The position numbers were made by a program, and so were the translations under genes. The notes under the pieces were generated by a model. That model was not told the origin of the DNA, made no database searches, and saw only the letters and a program-made list of their open reading frames with translations. Source: RGIG3009 sp964389495 (lineage in GTDB: Bacteria > Bacillota > Clostridia > Oscillospirales > Acutalibacteraceae). Taken from it: a stretch of 39,390 bases of DNA. Location: assembly GCA_964389495.1 (NCBI GenBank), contig CAYMDU010000005.1, positions 1 through 39,390 of the forward strand, written 5' to 3'. The first letter of the stretch is position 1. Each line of letters begins with the position of its first letter. This document shows positions 31,038-39,390 of the stretch, piece after piece.

Positions 31038-31421
31038 ATGTTTCGTATCGACCCGCTGTCACGGCAACCGGTGTATGAGCAACTCATCGACCAGTTGGAA
31101 CGGCTGGTACTCACCGGTCTCTATCCGCCGGAAACGCAGTTGCCGTCGGTTCGCAGTCTGTCGTTGGAATTGTCCATCAATCCCAACACCATTCAAAAGG
31201 CCTATTCCGCATTGGATGCCCGCGGCATCACCTATTCGGTTCCGGGCATCGGCTGTTTTGTTTCGCCGCAAGCGGTGGAACGGCTGCAAGAACACACGCG
31301 CGGCAAGCTGGCAACACTTCGCACCCTGGCAGGCGAGCTGGCACTCGGCGGCGTGAATAAAGAAGAACTGTTTTCCTGTATCAACGAAGTATACCAAGAA
31401 AGAGGGTTATCGAATGATTAG
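31038..31421 (+). CDS. GntR family regulator, YtrA subfamily
   Basis: A 127-residue repressor with an N-terminal winged helix (residues 1-70, QLPSVRSLSLELSINPNTIQKAYSALDARG) and the short helical tail typical of the YtrA subfamily, which has no large effector domain. GGGGG lies six bases before the ATG. Its stop overlaps the ABC ATPase start by eight bases. In Bacillus, YtrA controls an ABC transporter operon induced by cell-wall antibiotics; a similar stress role here is inferred from gene order. Confidence 0.93.
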   Translation: MFRIDPLSRQPVYEQLIDQLERLVLTGLYPPETQLPSVRSLSLELSINPNTIQKAYSALDARGITYSVPGIGCFVSPQAVERLQEHTRGKLATLRTLAGELALGGVNKEELFSCINEVYQERGLSND

Positions 31422-32316
31422 CGCACAAAACCTCACCAAACGCTTCGGCGATTTTGCCGCGTTAGACAACATCAGCTGCACCATTCCGCAAGGCTGCATC
31501 TACGGCATGGTTGGCTCCAACGGCGCCGGAAAATCCACCTTTTTGCGTGTGATCACCGGTGTCTACCGCCCCGATGCCGGCAACGTCACCATCGACGGTC
31601 AGCCCATTTACGAAAATCCGGCCAAAAAAGCGGAAATTGCCTATGTACCCGACACACTCTACTTTTTAAACGGGGCCACCATGAACCGCATGGCCGAACT
31701 GTATCGGGCCATTCACCCCGATTTCGACCGGGAAAAATTTCGTCGGTTAACCGCCATGTTCGAACTGAATCCCGACAAGTCCATCAACACCTTTTCAAAG
31801 GGCATGAAACGGCAAGCCGCCACCATTTTGGCACTTTCCTCTCGCCCGCAATACATTTTCTTTGACGAAACCTTCGACGGCCTGGATCCGATTATGCGCA
31901 GCCGTGTAAAACGGCTCATTTGCGAAGATGTCATGGAACGCAACGCCACGGCCATCATCACCTCCCATTCGTTGCGCGAATTGGAAGACACCTGCGACCA
32001 ACTGGCCCTGCTTCACAAGGGCGGCCTGGTGCTGGAAAGCGATGTTCAAAACCTGAAAACTTCGCTGTTCAAAGTACAGATTGCGTTTTCGCACGACTTC
32101 GACAGTGACAGTTTTGAAGGAATCGAAATTTTGAATTTTATCAAGCGCGGTTCGGTGGCCAACCTGATCGTACGCGGCGATCGCGAAAAAACCGTGGTGC
32201 AACTGCAAGCACTGTGCCCGGTGCTGCTGGACATTTTGCCGCTGTCTTTGGAAGAAGTATTCACTTATGAAATGGAAGCGCTCGGCTACACAGCCGGCGA
32301 CATATGGGAGGGTTGA
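31414..32316 (+). CDS. ABC transporter ATP-binding protein (YtrB-like)
   Basis: A 300-residue ATPase with Walker A GSNGAGKST, signature FSKGMKRQA (a variant of LSGGQ common in ABC-2-type export ATPases), Walker B YIFFDETFDGLD and the switch His in TSHSLRELE. Residues about 215-300 form an accessory C-terminal domain. It overlaps the regulator gene and is followed three bases later by the permease gene, so the two products should form one transporter. Confidence 0.94.
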   Translation: MISAQNLTKRFGDFAALDNISCTIPQGCIYGMVGSNGAGKSTFLRVITGVYRPDAGNVTIDGQPIYENPAKKAEIAYVPDTLYFLNGATMNRMAELYRAIHPDFDREKFRRLTAMFELNPDKSINTFSKGMKRQAATILALSSRPQYIFFDETFDGLDPIMRSRVKRLICEDVMERNATAIITSHSLRELEDTCDQLALLHKGGLVLESDVQNLKTSLFKVQIAFSHDFDSDSFEGIEILNFIKRGSVANLIVRGDREKTVVQLQALCPVLLDILPLSLEEVFTYEMEALGYTAGDIWEG

Positions 32317-32319
32317 GTT

Positions 32320-34518
32320 ATGAAACAACGCATTTTCAGTGCCCGCTTGTATTGGGAAGGAATGCGCCAGCTGCGACTGATGGGCATTTTGTTTTCGATT
32401 GCCGTTGCCCTGATCGGTGTCTTTTCGCCGGTGGCAACCTACATTAACTATCTAAACAACGATGTTCTGTTCAACGAAATCACACCCGAAACGGTTTCCG
32501 GCTTCATTGCGAACCCGCTGATTGTGCTGGCATTCTGCATTGTTGCCCCGTTTCTCACCCTAAACCTCTTTTCGTTTCTGAACAAACGGGAATCCAGCGA
32601 CTTCTACCACAACATTCCCGCCACGCGCACCTGCTTGTTTTTCAGCTTTTTTGCGGCGGTTATTTCGTGGTTGCTCATTTTTGTTGTCAGCACCTCCGTG
32701 CTGACCACTGTGGCCTATGCCCTGTTCCCAAAACTGTACATCGTCAACTATTTGAGCGTGTTGGAAATCAGCCTGTCCTGCTTTGTGGCCGGCTTTTTGG
32801 TGGCCGCCGCCGTGGCGATATCCATGTCCATCACCGGCACCATGCTCATGAATATTTTGCTGGCACTGATTCTCATTTTCCTGCCTCGCATTTTGATTGC
32901 ACTGGTTATCGAATCCGTCACTTCCCTGTTCCCGTTGGTAGCCGGGCTGGATTTTCTGCCCTTTCTCAGTGCCCGATTCAACATTGCCTCCGGGTTTGTC
33001 ATCACCACCCTCACCGAAGGATTCTCCACCGCCGTCGGCATGTTCACTTCGTTTGCCAGCATGCTCTACACCTTTGTGTTGGGCTTGATCTACACCGCTT
33101 TGGCCTGGTTGCTGTTTTGCAAGCGTCGCAGCGAAGCGGCAGGGCACTCCGCGCCCACCGCGCGCCTGCAAGCCCTGTTCCGTTTTCTCGTCGGCTTCAC
33201 CGTCAGCTCCATCATCACCCTGGCCCTGTATTTAACGGTGCTCGAAGGAACGGCCAGCTCTTACGACATCTTCACCTTTTTCTTCCTTTACCTCATCACC
33301 GTGCTCATTGTGGCGGTGTTTGAAATCTTGTGCACCCGCCGCTGGAAAGGATTATTCCGCCGTTGCGGCACCACCGTGCTGCTGCTGGTGGCTACCAACC
33401 TGGCATTGATTGGCGGCATGAGCGGCACCAACTATTACCTCACTTCCTATGCCCCCGCCGCCGACGACATTTCTTCGGTGAAACTCATTGGCTTTAACAG
33501 TTACAGCCACAGCTACGACGAAGACACCGTGGACTATTTCAACAGCAAAGCCGAAAAAATTGAACTCACCGACAGTACCATCCGCGAAATCATATCACGG
33601 CAACTGAGCGATACGCTGGACACACTGAGCCTGTCCGCCAATCACTACTACGACCGCCTGTATCAAAACGCCTCGCTGGTCGTATCCGTTCGCAGCAACG
33701 GTGTTTCGCACCTGCGCCGCATCATCGTCACCTCCGAGGACATTCAGGCTCTCACCCAAGCCCTAACGGAAAACAACGATTTCCAACAACTCTACATGAA
33801 GCTGCCGGAAAATTACAGCCACATTCTGGTAAACGGCAATATCTTCCGTCGCGGCGAAGGAGCCGAAGACCTGTTTGATGCCTTGCAAAGCGAAGTGCGC
33901 GACATGGGATTTGCCAACTGGTTCTCTCTGCTCAACGATTCGGCAGCCAATATCAGCTACACAACCGTTTACAAAGACGGAACCGTGAACAGTGTTTACT
34001 CCGGCACCGACTCCGAAAGCAGCGATGTAGCCGAACCTTCCGCCCCCGCACAGCAGGTGTTGCAAACCCTGTCGGTGTACATTCCCGACGGGTCCGGCTG
34101 GGCCAGCTTCAATGTGCCGATCTATCCGCTGGCCTTGCCGAAAACCGCCAGGTGCTACTTGGAACTGTACGAAAAGCAACAAGGCAACAGCTACACCGAG
34201 TTCCTCAACGCCCTAAACGGCGACAGCGAACAAATCTTCGACATCCAATTTTCTCTGTATAATTGCGATCCGATCAACGAAGAAAGCGTGCTGTGGTATG
34301 GCCGGGAAGACATCGAAAAGCAGCCCGAAGCGTTTGCCGATTTAGGCAACCAGCTGCGCCGCGCTTCCATCGGTTCGGTCAATCCCACCGCCGCCTTTGT
34401 GGAAGTGGAATGCGGCTACCTGGGGCAAGATGTAAAAGGCGATAGCGAATACCACTACATGCGCGGTTATTTCACCTTGAACCAAGAAGCCTATAACATT
34501 TTAAGCACACTGGAATAA
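32320..34518 (+). CDS. ABC transporter permease with large extracytoplasmic domain
   Basis: A 732-residue membrane protein. The first 370 residues contain about eight to nine hydrophobic spans (for example LMGILFSIAVALIGVFSPVA and LLLVATNLALIGGM). The remaining 360 residues are soluble and presumably lie outside the cell. GGGAGG is eight bases before the ATG. It is an ABC-2-like permease of the YtrC/YtrD sort. Substrate is unknown; in the YtrA-regulated context an envelope-related substrate is likely. Confidence 0.85.
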   Translation: MKQRIFSARLYWEGMRQLRLMGILFSIAVALIGVFSPVATYINYLNNDVLFNEITPETVSGFIANPLIVLAFCIVAPFLTLNLFSFLNKRESSDFYHNIPATRTCLFFSFFAAVISWLLIFVVSTSVLTTVAYALFPKLYIVNYLSVLEISLSCFVAGFLVAAAVAISMSITGTMLMNILLALILIFLPRILIALVIESVTSLFPLVAGLDFLPFLSARFNIASGFVITTLTEGFSTAVGMFTSFASMLYTFVLGLIYTALAWLLFCKRRSEAAGHSAPTARLQALFRFLVGFTVSSIITLALYLTVLEGTASSYDIFTFFFLYLITVLIVAVFEILCTRRWKGLFRRCGTTVLLLVATNLALIGGMSGTNYYLTSYAPAADDISSVKLIGFNSYSHSYDEDTVDYFNSKAEKIELTDSTIREIISRQLSDTLDTLSLSANHYYDRLYQNASLVVSVRSNGVSHLRRIIVTSEDIQALTQALTENNDFQQLYMKLPENYSHILVNGNIFRRGEGAEDLFDALQSEVRDMGFANWFSLLNDSAANISYTTVYKDGTVNSVYSGTDSESSDVAEPSAPAQQVLQTLSVYIPDGSGWASFNVPIYPLALPKTARCYLELYEKQQGNSYTEFLNALNGDSEQIFDIQFSLYNCDPINEESVLWYGREDIEKQPEAFADLGNQLRRASIGSVNPTAAFVEVECGYLGQDVKGDSEYHYMRGYFTLNQEAYNILSTLE

Positions 34519-34538
34519 TCGGAAAGGATGTGCATTTC

Positions 34539-34688
34539 ATGTCCCGGCAACCACGCAAACCCACGGCACGGCAATTTCTGCTGTTCACACTGTTGGCCGC
34601 TCTGCTTTCGGCGGCATGGCATTGCACACACAAGCGGAAATACATGAAAGCCACCCCCGCCACCCCGGAATCGAAAAGGAGCGAATAA
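34539..34688 (+). CDS. Small membrane peptide (49 residues)
   Basis: A short frame between the permease and amidase genes encodes a basic N-terminus (MSRQPRKPTARQ), one hydrophobic span (FLLFTLLAALLSAAWHC) and a basic tail. AAAGGA lies ten bases upstream of the ATG. The stop TAA is one base before the amidase ATG, whose ribosome site AGGAG is inside this frame. The spacing and ribosome site support a real gene, but I know no homologue. Confidence 0.55.
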   Translation: MSRQPRKPTARQFLLFTLLAALLSAAWHCTHKRKYMKATPATPESKRSE

Positions 34689-34689
34689 C

Positions 34690-35358
34690 ATGCCTGTTCA
34701 CACCCCCACACCGCCTCGCACCGCGGTTCCCGCACGCCGTCGAAAGCGGCGCCAAAAGCACCCGATTTTCACCTGTGCGGTAATCGTCCTCGCGGTGACC
34801 GCGCTGGGCTTTGGCTTGGCGCGGGTGTGGCCGCAAAGCAACGGCACCGACCTGGGCAACATCACCGTGCCCGACTGGGTGGAGCAAGACATCATTCGCA
34901 TGGGGCGCCCCTCGCGGGACGGCACCAAGCTCACGGCGTTTAACGATGTGGTGGTGCACTATGTCGGCAACCCCGGCACCACCGCCAAGCAAAACCGAAA
35001 TTGGTTTGACAATCCGGAATCGTCCGTGAGTGCGCACTTTGTCATCGGATTGGACGGCGAAATCATCCAGTGCCTGCCGCTGGACGAACAATCTGCCGCC
35101 AGCAACCACCGCAACGGCGACACCGTTTCCATCGAAGTGTGCCACCCCGACGAAAGCGGTAAATTCACCGATGCCACCTACCAATCGTTGGTTCGGCTGG
35201 TGTCCTGGCTGCTGGATGCCGGCAACCTGTCCGACGATCGCGTTATTCGTCACTACGACATCACCGGCAAAGAATGTCCCCGCTATTTTGTGCGTTCCCC
35301 CGAAGCGTGGCAAACCTTTCTCGGCGATGTGGCACTCTATCGCCGCCAAACCGCTTGA
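34690..35358 (+). CDS. N-acetylmuramoyl-L-alanine amidase (Amidase_2/PGRP)
   Basis: A 222-residue peptidoglycan hydrolase with a basic N-terminus, a signal-anchor span (residues about 26-46) and an Amidase_2 domain. The zinc site is built from His in NDVVVHYVGNPG, His in VIRHYDITGKECPRYF and the Cys four residues after the Lys-Glu. SVSAHFVIGLDGEIIQCLP and the NGDTVSIEVCHPD strand are typical. AGGAG is eight bases upstream. It probably acts in cell-wall turnover and is the last gene of the GntR-ABC operon. Confidence 0.92.
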   Translation: MPVHTPTPPRTAVPARRRKRRQKHPIFTCAVIVLAVTALGFGLARVWPQSNGTDLGNITVPDWVEQDIIRMGRPSRDGTKLTAFNDVVVHYVGNPGTTAKQNRNWFDNPESSVSAHFVIGLDGEIIQCLPLDEQSAASNHRNGDTVSIEVCHPDESGKFTDATYQSLVRLVSWLLDAGNLSDDRVIRHYDITGKECPRYFVRSPEAWQTFLGDVALYRRQTA

Positions 35359-35367
35359 ATACTCCCC

Positions 35368-35402
35368 GCCCCGTCCGATGAGCCAGCGGACGGGGCTTTT
35401 TT
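35368..35402 (+). terminator. Strong intrinsic terminator after the amidase gene
   Basis: A 10-bp perfect stem GCCCCGTCCG / CGGACGGGGC with a 9-base loop is followed by TTTTTT. Confidence 0.93.
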
Positions 35403-35436
35403 GTGAAACCCGTCGAAACAAAAGGCACGGCTTTGC

Positions 35437-35465
35437 TTGCAATTTGCGGGACAGTTTGGTATACT
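35437..35465 (+). promoter_or_regulatory. SigmaA promoter of the phosphoglucomutase gene
   Basis: TTGCAA at 35437-35442 and TATACT at 35460-35465 are 17 bases apart, 32 bases before the start codon. Confidence 0.8.
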
Positions 35466-35497
35466 GATATTACAATGTGAGAAAGGGCTGAATTGCT

Positions 35498-37213
35498 ATG
35501 ACCGTTACCGAAAAATACACATTGTGGGTATCCCACGCTACCGACGACCCCGATTTGATTGCTGAACTGCGCAACATCGCCGGCAACGACAACGAAATCT
35601 ACGAACGCTTCTACCGCGAGCTGGAATTCGGCACCGCGGGCTTGCGCGGCGTACTGGGTGCCGGCGACAACCGCATGAACATCTACACCGTGCGCAAAGC
35701 CACACAAGGCCTTGCCGACTATCTAAACACCCGCTATCCCGCTTCGCGCGTGGCCATTTGCTTCGATTCGCGCATCAAATCCGATGTGTTTGCCCGCGAA
35801 GCCGCTTGCGTGCTGGCCGGCAACGGCATTGCCGTTTGCCTGTTCAGCGAACTGAACCCCGTGCCGGTGCTTTCCTTTGCAGTGCGCGAACTGCACTGCC
35901 AAGCCGGCATCATGATCACCGCCAGCCACAATCCCGCTAAATACAACGGCTACAAATGCTACGGCAGCGAAGGCTTCCAAATGACCGACGAAGACGCCAA
36001 CGCCGTCACCGACTGCATCCGCCGCGTGGATATGTTCACCGGCATCCGCCGGCTTTCCTATGAAGAAGCGGTGGCCGGCGGCCACATCGAATTTGTCGGC
36101 GACGAACTGGTGCAACGCTATTTGGACCGCGTGGCCGAACAGCAAGTCAACCCCGGCATCGGCGCCAAAAGCAACCTGAAAGTCATCTACACCCCCCTCA
36201 ACGGCGCCGGCAACAAACCGGTGCGCGCCATTCTGAACCGCATCGGCCTGTCGCAGTTCACCGTGGTGCCGGAACAGGAACAACCCAACGGGCAGTTCCC
36301 CACCGCCCCCTATCCCAACCCGGAAATCCGCCAGGCATTCAACTGCGCGCTGGCATTGGCCGAAACCGTCAAACCCGATTTGCTTTTGGCCACCGACCCC
36401 GATTGCGACCGTGTGGGCATTGCCGTGCGCCGGGAAAACGACTATGTGCTGCTCACCGGCAACGAAACCGGTTGCCTGTTGCTCAACTACATTCTCTCCT
36501 GCCGCCGGGCCAACGGCACACTTCCGGCCCACCCGGTGGTGGTGAAAACCATTGTCACTTCCGATTTGGCCACCCGCATTGCCGAAAAATACGGGTGTGA
36601 AATGCGCGAAGTGCTCACCGGCTTCAAGTACATCGGAGAACAAATCGGCGCCTTGGAAGCGGCCGGTCACCCCGAACGCTACATTCTGGGCTTTGAAGAA
36701 AGCTACGGCTATTTGGCCGGCACCCACGCGCGCGACAAAGACGCCGTGGTAGCTTCCATGCTCATTTGCGAAATGGCCGCCTACTATGCCGCGCAAGGGC
36801 AATCGTTGCTGGATGTACTTCATACGCTGTACCAAGAACACGGCATGTATCTGCACCGGTTGGTCAATGTGCAGTTCGAAGGCGCGCAGGGCATGGTGGC
36901 CATGGAACAACTCATGAACCGCCTGCGCACCGATATTCCCGCGGAAATTGCCGGGCTGAAAGTCATCGGCACCGCCGATTACCTCACCTCGCGGCGGCAC
37001 ACGGCCGGCGGCACCACCGAAGAAATCCGGTTGCCGAAATCCAATGTGCTGGCCTTTGAACTGGAAAATCACGCCGGGTTCATCGTGCGCCCGTCCGGCA
37101 CCGAACCGAAAGTAAAAGGATACATCACCGCCACCGGCACCACCGCCGACGAAGCCGCCGAAGTGGCTTCCCGCTTGCAAGCCGCCGCCGAAGAGATCCT
37201 TTCCGCCAAATAA
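35498..37213 (+). CDS. pgcA: Phosphoglucomutase / phosphomannomutase
   Basis: A 571-residue alpha-D-phosphohexomutase interconverting hexose 1- and 6-phosphates for cell-wall polymers and glycogen. Features in order: ELEFGTAGLRG near the N-terminus, the phospho-Ser loop ITASHNPAKYNGYK, the metal loop ATDPDCDRVG, the sugar-binding loop GFEESYGY, and the phosphate-binding C-terminal RPSGTEPK. Length and order match Bacillus PgcA. AAAGGG is ten bases upstream of the ATG. It is monocistronic between a good promoter and a terminator, and is the last GC-rich gene before the AT-rich island. Confidence 0.94.
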   Translation: MTVTEKYTLWVSHATDDPDLIAELRNIAGNDNEIYERFYRELEFGTAGLRGVLGAGDNRMNIYTVRKATQGLADYLNTRYPASRVAICFDSRIKSDVFAREAACVLAGNGIAVCLFSELNPVPVLSFAVRELHCQAGIMITASHNPAKYNGYKCYGSEGFQMTDEDANAVTDCIRRVDMFTGIRRLSYEEAVAGGHIEFVGDELVQRYLDRVAEQQVNPGIGAKSNLKVIYTPLNGAGNKPVRAILNRIGLSQFTVVPEQEQPNGQFPTAPYPNPEIRQAFNCALALAETVKPDLLLATDPDCDRVGIAVRRENDYVLLTGNETGCLLLNYILSCRRANGTLPAHPVVVKTIVTSDLATRIAEKYGCEMREVLTGFKYIGEQIGALEAAGHPERYILGFEESYGYLAGTHARDKDAVVASMLICEMAAYYAAQGQSLLDVLHTLYQEHGMYLHRLVNVQFEGAQGMVAMEQLMNRLRTDIPAEIAGLKVIGTADYLTSRRHTAGGTTEEIRLPKSNVLAFELENHAGFIVRPSGTEPKVKGYITATGTTADEAAEVASRLQAAAEEILSAK

Positions 37214-37228
37214 TCGCCAACAAACACA

Positions 37229-37263
37229 AAGCAGGCAGTATAGAAAGCCTATACTGTCTGCTT
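37229..37263 (+). terminator. Hairpin after the phosphoglucomutase gene
   Basis: A 15-bp stem with one G-T pair (37229-37243 with 37249-37263) and a 5-base loop is followed by CTTATAT. It marks the border with the AT-rich restriction island, 41 bases before the methyltransferase stop. Confidence 0.7.
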
Positions 37264-37304
37264 CTTATATCTGTCCATTCGTTGTCAATAGCAAAACCCG
37301 TTGA

Positions 37305-38054
37305 CTACTTCTTAAAAACGAATAAATACTCGTGTGCTATCAACAAAAAATTGTATTTCACACTGTTTGTTTTCCAATATCCAGTAGCCTTGCAATTATG
37401 TTGCTCTTTAATGATCACCTCTTTCAACTTAAAGCCCACATCTTCAAAGATACGCATAACTTCAAATGACATTGGTATCATATGTCCTTTTTGTCTTGTA
37501 TCGCCCATAAGGATGGCGCAAAACTTGTCCGACTTTAATACACGATAGCTTTCGGACACAACCTTTTTCATTTCTTCAAGAAAATCTTTCACTTTAAGCT
37601 GTGACAAATCCCCATCTATTCCGTCACTGTACTTGATAATATCCGCATATGGTGGGTGTGTGCATATCAAATCTATACTTTCATCGGGAACAAAGTCAAG
37701 GTTTCGTGCATCGCCTTTTTTGATATACACCTTACCCTTTGCCGGCTCATATTCAAAATCGGTCTTTTTTCGGCATCTTTCAAGTGCAACATCATTTATG
37801 TCAACACCGATTATATCACGGTTTAAAAGCTTTGCTTCAACAAGAGTTGTACCTCCTCCGACGAACTGATCAAGAACCAAATCTCCTTCTTTTGAGTATC
37901 GGAGCATAATATTTCGTGGAATATACGGAGACCAGTTTCCGCGCCATTTTGCATCGTGTGTTGCCCAATCGCCACGCTTTGGAAACGACCAATGTGTCGT
38001 CATTTCCAACTCGAAATCTTCGGGCTCCCATTTCTTGATTTTCTTTTCTGCCAT
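37305..38054 (-). CDS. DNA methyltransferase (N6/N4 amino-methyltransferase)
   Basis: A 249-residue SAM-dependent DNA methyltransferase. The SAM motif is DQFVGGGTT (residues 62-70), followed by IGVDIND and the catalytic THPPY at 132-136, so motif I precedes motif IV. The N-terminus HWSFPKRGDWATHDAKWRGNWSPY is typical of small orphan-like or type II methyltransferases. It is not of the Dam-like class that normally pairs with DpnII. The ATG at 38054 has GAGGA seven to eight bases upstream. Codons are A/T-ending, unlike the rest of the window. It most likely protects the host against the adjacent nuclease; the target is unknown. Confidence 0.9.
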   Translation of the reverse strand: MAEKKIKKWEPEDFELEMTTHWSFPKRGDWATHDAKWRGNWSPYIPRNIMLRYSKEGDLVLDQFVGGGTTLVEAKLLNRDIIGVDINDVALERCRKKTDFEYEPAKGKVYIKKGDARNLDFVPDESIDLICTHPPYADIIKYSDGIDGDLSQLKVKDFLEEMKKVVSESYRVLKSDKFCAILMGDTRQKGHMIPMSFEVMRIFEDVGFKLKEVIIKEQHNCKATGYWKTNSVKYNFLLIAHEYLFVFKK

Positions 38055-38064
38055 TATTTATTCC

Positions 38065-38985
38065 TCATATTATATTGCATATAAAATATTTCAATAAATC
38101 CTCTATATAACCGATATTTTCAGTAGTCGATATGTTTATTTGCGAATTACCATTCCCGTGATGACCTATATTTGTTACATCTTTAATAATTTTTTTAGGG
38201 TCGTTCAACATATTGGGTTCTGTATTTAACCATAAAACCAAAGACCTTTTTTGTAATTTTATAGAAACCACACTTTTTCTTCCTCGATTAAACCCAATAT
38301 AAATCTTTGTGGGTTTTAAGGTAATATTATCATCTAACCCCAAAATATATTCTTTTAATTCGTTATATATATCAACTATACAATCATCTGCAACATCAAT
38401 TAATTCTCTTTCAGAATAAGTTTTTGTTTCTTTTGACACTTCCTGTTTTGCATCTGTATCCAACACAGGTGCTATTTGTTTAATGCTCTCATCTGAATTC
38501 ACAGATACTATCTGTTCAAATGATACAGTGCTATTTTGATACTTTTTTATTTTCCATAATTCTATCGGTAAATCCTTGAAATTGATAGAATTAATTTGAT
38601 ATTTTGTAAAATTAGGGCTTATAAATATAACTTTGGATTGTGACCAATCAAAATCATTCAAATCCTTATTGTCTTGGAATTTTATATTATACCTTAATAC
38701 AAAATCCGCCTTATGATTAAACATAGTCGAAAGATATGTATAGCCCTGATCGATTACACTTACATTTCTTTGATTCTTGTATTCGATTATAACAAAAGCA
38801 TTTGCTTCACTATCAAACGCAACTGTATCAAGCCTAAAATCTGCTACCGAAAATTCCGTATCAATGAATTGCAAATTTACAAACTTATCCAAATTTTTCT
38901 CACAAAGTGTTTGTAGTTCTTTTTCCGACTTGAAAGACAATTCCTTTACCTCTTGAACAATATCCTCTTTAACATTAAATAGCAT
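38065..38985 (-). CDS. PD-(D/E)XK nuclease-like protein with DUF5655 domain
   Basis: A 306-residue protein. The N-terminal half has the restriction-nuclease-like core DFRLDTVAFDSEANAFVIIEYKNQ, where Asp and the Glu-x-Lys pair fit the PD-(D/E)XK active site. The C-terminal 100 residues match my memory of DUF5655 (KIYIGFNRGRKSVVSIKLQKRSLVLWLN and the later GHHGNGNSQI). The ATG at 38985 is 14 bases after the DpnII-like stop, with AAAGGA close by. It lies between nuclease and methyltransferase genes of one operon, so a restriction or phage-defence accessory is likely. Its exact job is unknown. Confidence 0.75.
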   Translation of the reverse strand: MLFNVKEDIVQEVKELSFKSEKELQTLCEKNLDKFVNLQFIDTEFSVADFRLDTVAFDSEANAFVIIEYKNQRNVSVIDQGYTYLSTMFNHKADFVLRYNIKFQDNKDLNDFDWSQSKVIFISPNFTKYQINSINFKDLPIELWKIKKYQNSTVSFEQIVSVNSDESIKQIAPVLDTDAKQEVSKETKTYSERELIDVADDCIVDIYNELKEYILGLDDNITLKPTKIYIGFNRGRKSVVSIKLQKRSLVLWLNTEPNMLNDPKKIIKDVTNIGHHGNGNSQINISTTENIGYIEDLLKYFICNII

Positions 38986-38998
38986 ATTCCTTTATTCC

Positions 38999-39390
38999 TC
39001 ACTTCATTATTTTTTCAATTATCCCATTTTCCATATCATTGATATTATAAATGTGTTCCATAACATCAAATGTTTCTTCAAGGTTATGTCTTGCACTTGT
39101 CCAACCTTTTCCGTCCGTAAACCATACAAAAGTAAATCCGTCAATTTCTTCAGTTTCCCACGCAAGTGTTTTGTAACTGCGTGCGGTTTCGTTAAGCTTT
39201 GAGCCACCGCTACCGTAAAAATTGGTTTCAATTCCGTAAATCATATTGTCCGTTTTAACCACATAATCAAATCGTTTTTCCATCTTGCCTTGATTTGAAA
39301 TTGCCGATAAATCAATACCCCATTTTTCTGTAATTTGATGAATATACATCTCTTTAAAGTATGTTTCGTCTTTCACAAATCCCGCTTTTT
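38999..39390 (-). CDS. DpnII-family type II restriction endonuclease (5' end outside window)
   Basis: The frame stays open to the window edge, upstream of the GTG at 39376, so the gene continues outside; the visible part is the C-terminal 130 or so residues. The stretches YFKEMYIHQITEKWGIDLSAI, RFDYVVKTDNMIYGIETNFYGSGGSKLNETARSYK and FVWFTDGKGWTSARHNLEETFDV are characteristic of the DpnII/MboI family, whose members cut GATC. The catalytic Glu-x-Asn/Lys strand is in IYGIETNFY. It heads the AT-rich operon with the PD-(D/E)XK and methyltransferase genes. Confidence 0.88.
   Translation of the reverse strand, partial: KAGFVKDETYFKEMYIHQITEKWGIDLSAISNQGKMEKRFDYVVKTDNMIYGIETNFYGSGGSKLNETARSYKTLAWETEEIDGFTFVWFTDGKGWTSARHNLEETFDVMEHIYNINDMENGIIEKIMK

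Noticed and set aside
35723..37180. 485-codon open frame opposite the phosphoglucomutase gene
   Set aside because: It is antisense to a gene with every catalytic loop intact and shows no domain of its own.

Overview
The window looks like a chromosomal segment of a spore-forming-lineage Clostridia, most likely Oscillospirales/Ruminococcaceae. This is inferred from spoIIID with a SigE-type promoter, an S1-like RNA-binding protein, cohesin/dockerin modules, strong AGGAGG-type ribosome sites and a GC-rich, C-ending codon style. No rRNA, tRNA, CRISPR array or transposase was seen.

Left part (1-16465), mostly housekeeping. It holds a radical SAM YgiQ-type protein (cut by the window edge), an S1-domain protein, a ROK-family protein, a damaged-looking PHP phosphoesterase gene and spoIIID. 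A leftward operon follows: DUF368/PopT lipid-carrier translocase, murD, two M42 aminopeptidases, a GNAT acetyltransferase and a YnbB-type PLP lyase. Divergent from it are an HD hydrolase, an RlmD-like rRNA methyltransferase and a phosphomannomutase-like HAD protein; a Na/Pi cotransporter with its own promoter comes next.

Centre (16485-24953) is the most interesting part. A small serine recombinase gene is followed by two 20-bp palindromic sites whose arms are identical and whose central dinucleotide is GT in one and AC in the other, so the sites are exact reverse complements. Between them lies an extended -10 SigmaA promoter (TTGAAA, 17 bp, TATAGT) that now points away from the genes on the right. 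Just past the second site start a collagen-like lipoprotein ending in a cohesin domain and a 1595-residue secreted protein with a cohesin, a dockerin, InlB-like repeats and BspA-like leucine-rich repeats. I read this as a phase-variable, self-contained surface-assembly system: the recombinase flips the promoter, and the lipid-anchored cohesin can capture the dockerin-bearing secreted protein. The deposited sequence is in the OFF orientation.

Right part (25014-37263) carries a G5/M23 peptidase, luxS behind an RluA-type pseudouridine synthase, metG-tatD, a GntR(YtrA)-regulated ABC transporter cassette with a 41-bp operator, a small membrane peptide, a PGRP-type amidase and a phosphoglucomutase. 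The last 2 kb (37305-39390) is a clearly AT-rich restriction-modification island: a DpnII-family endonuclease (cut by the window edge), a PD-(D/E)XK/DUF5655 protein and a DNA methyltransferase of an unexpected class.
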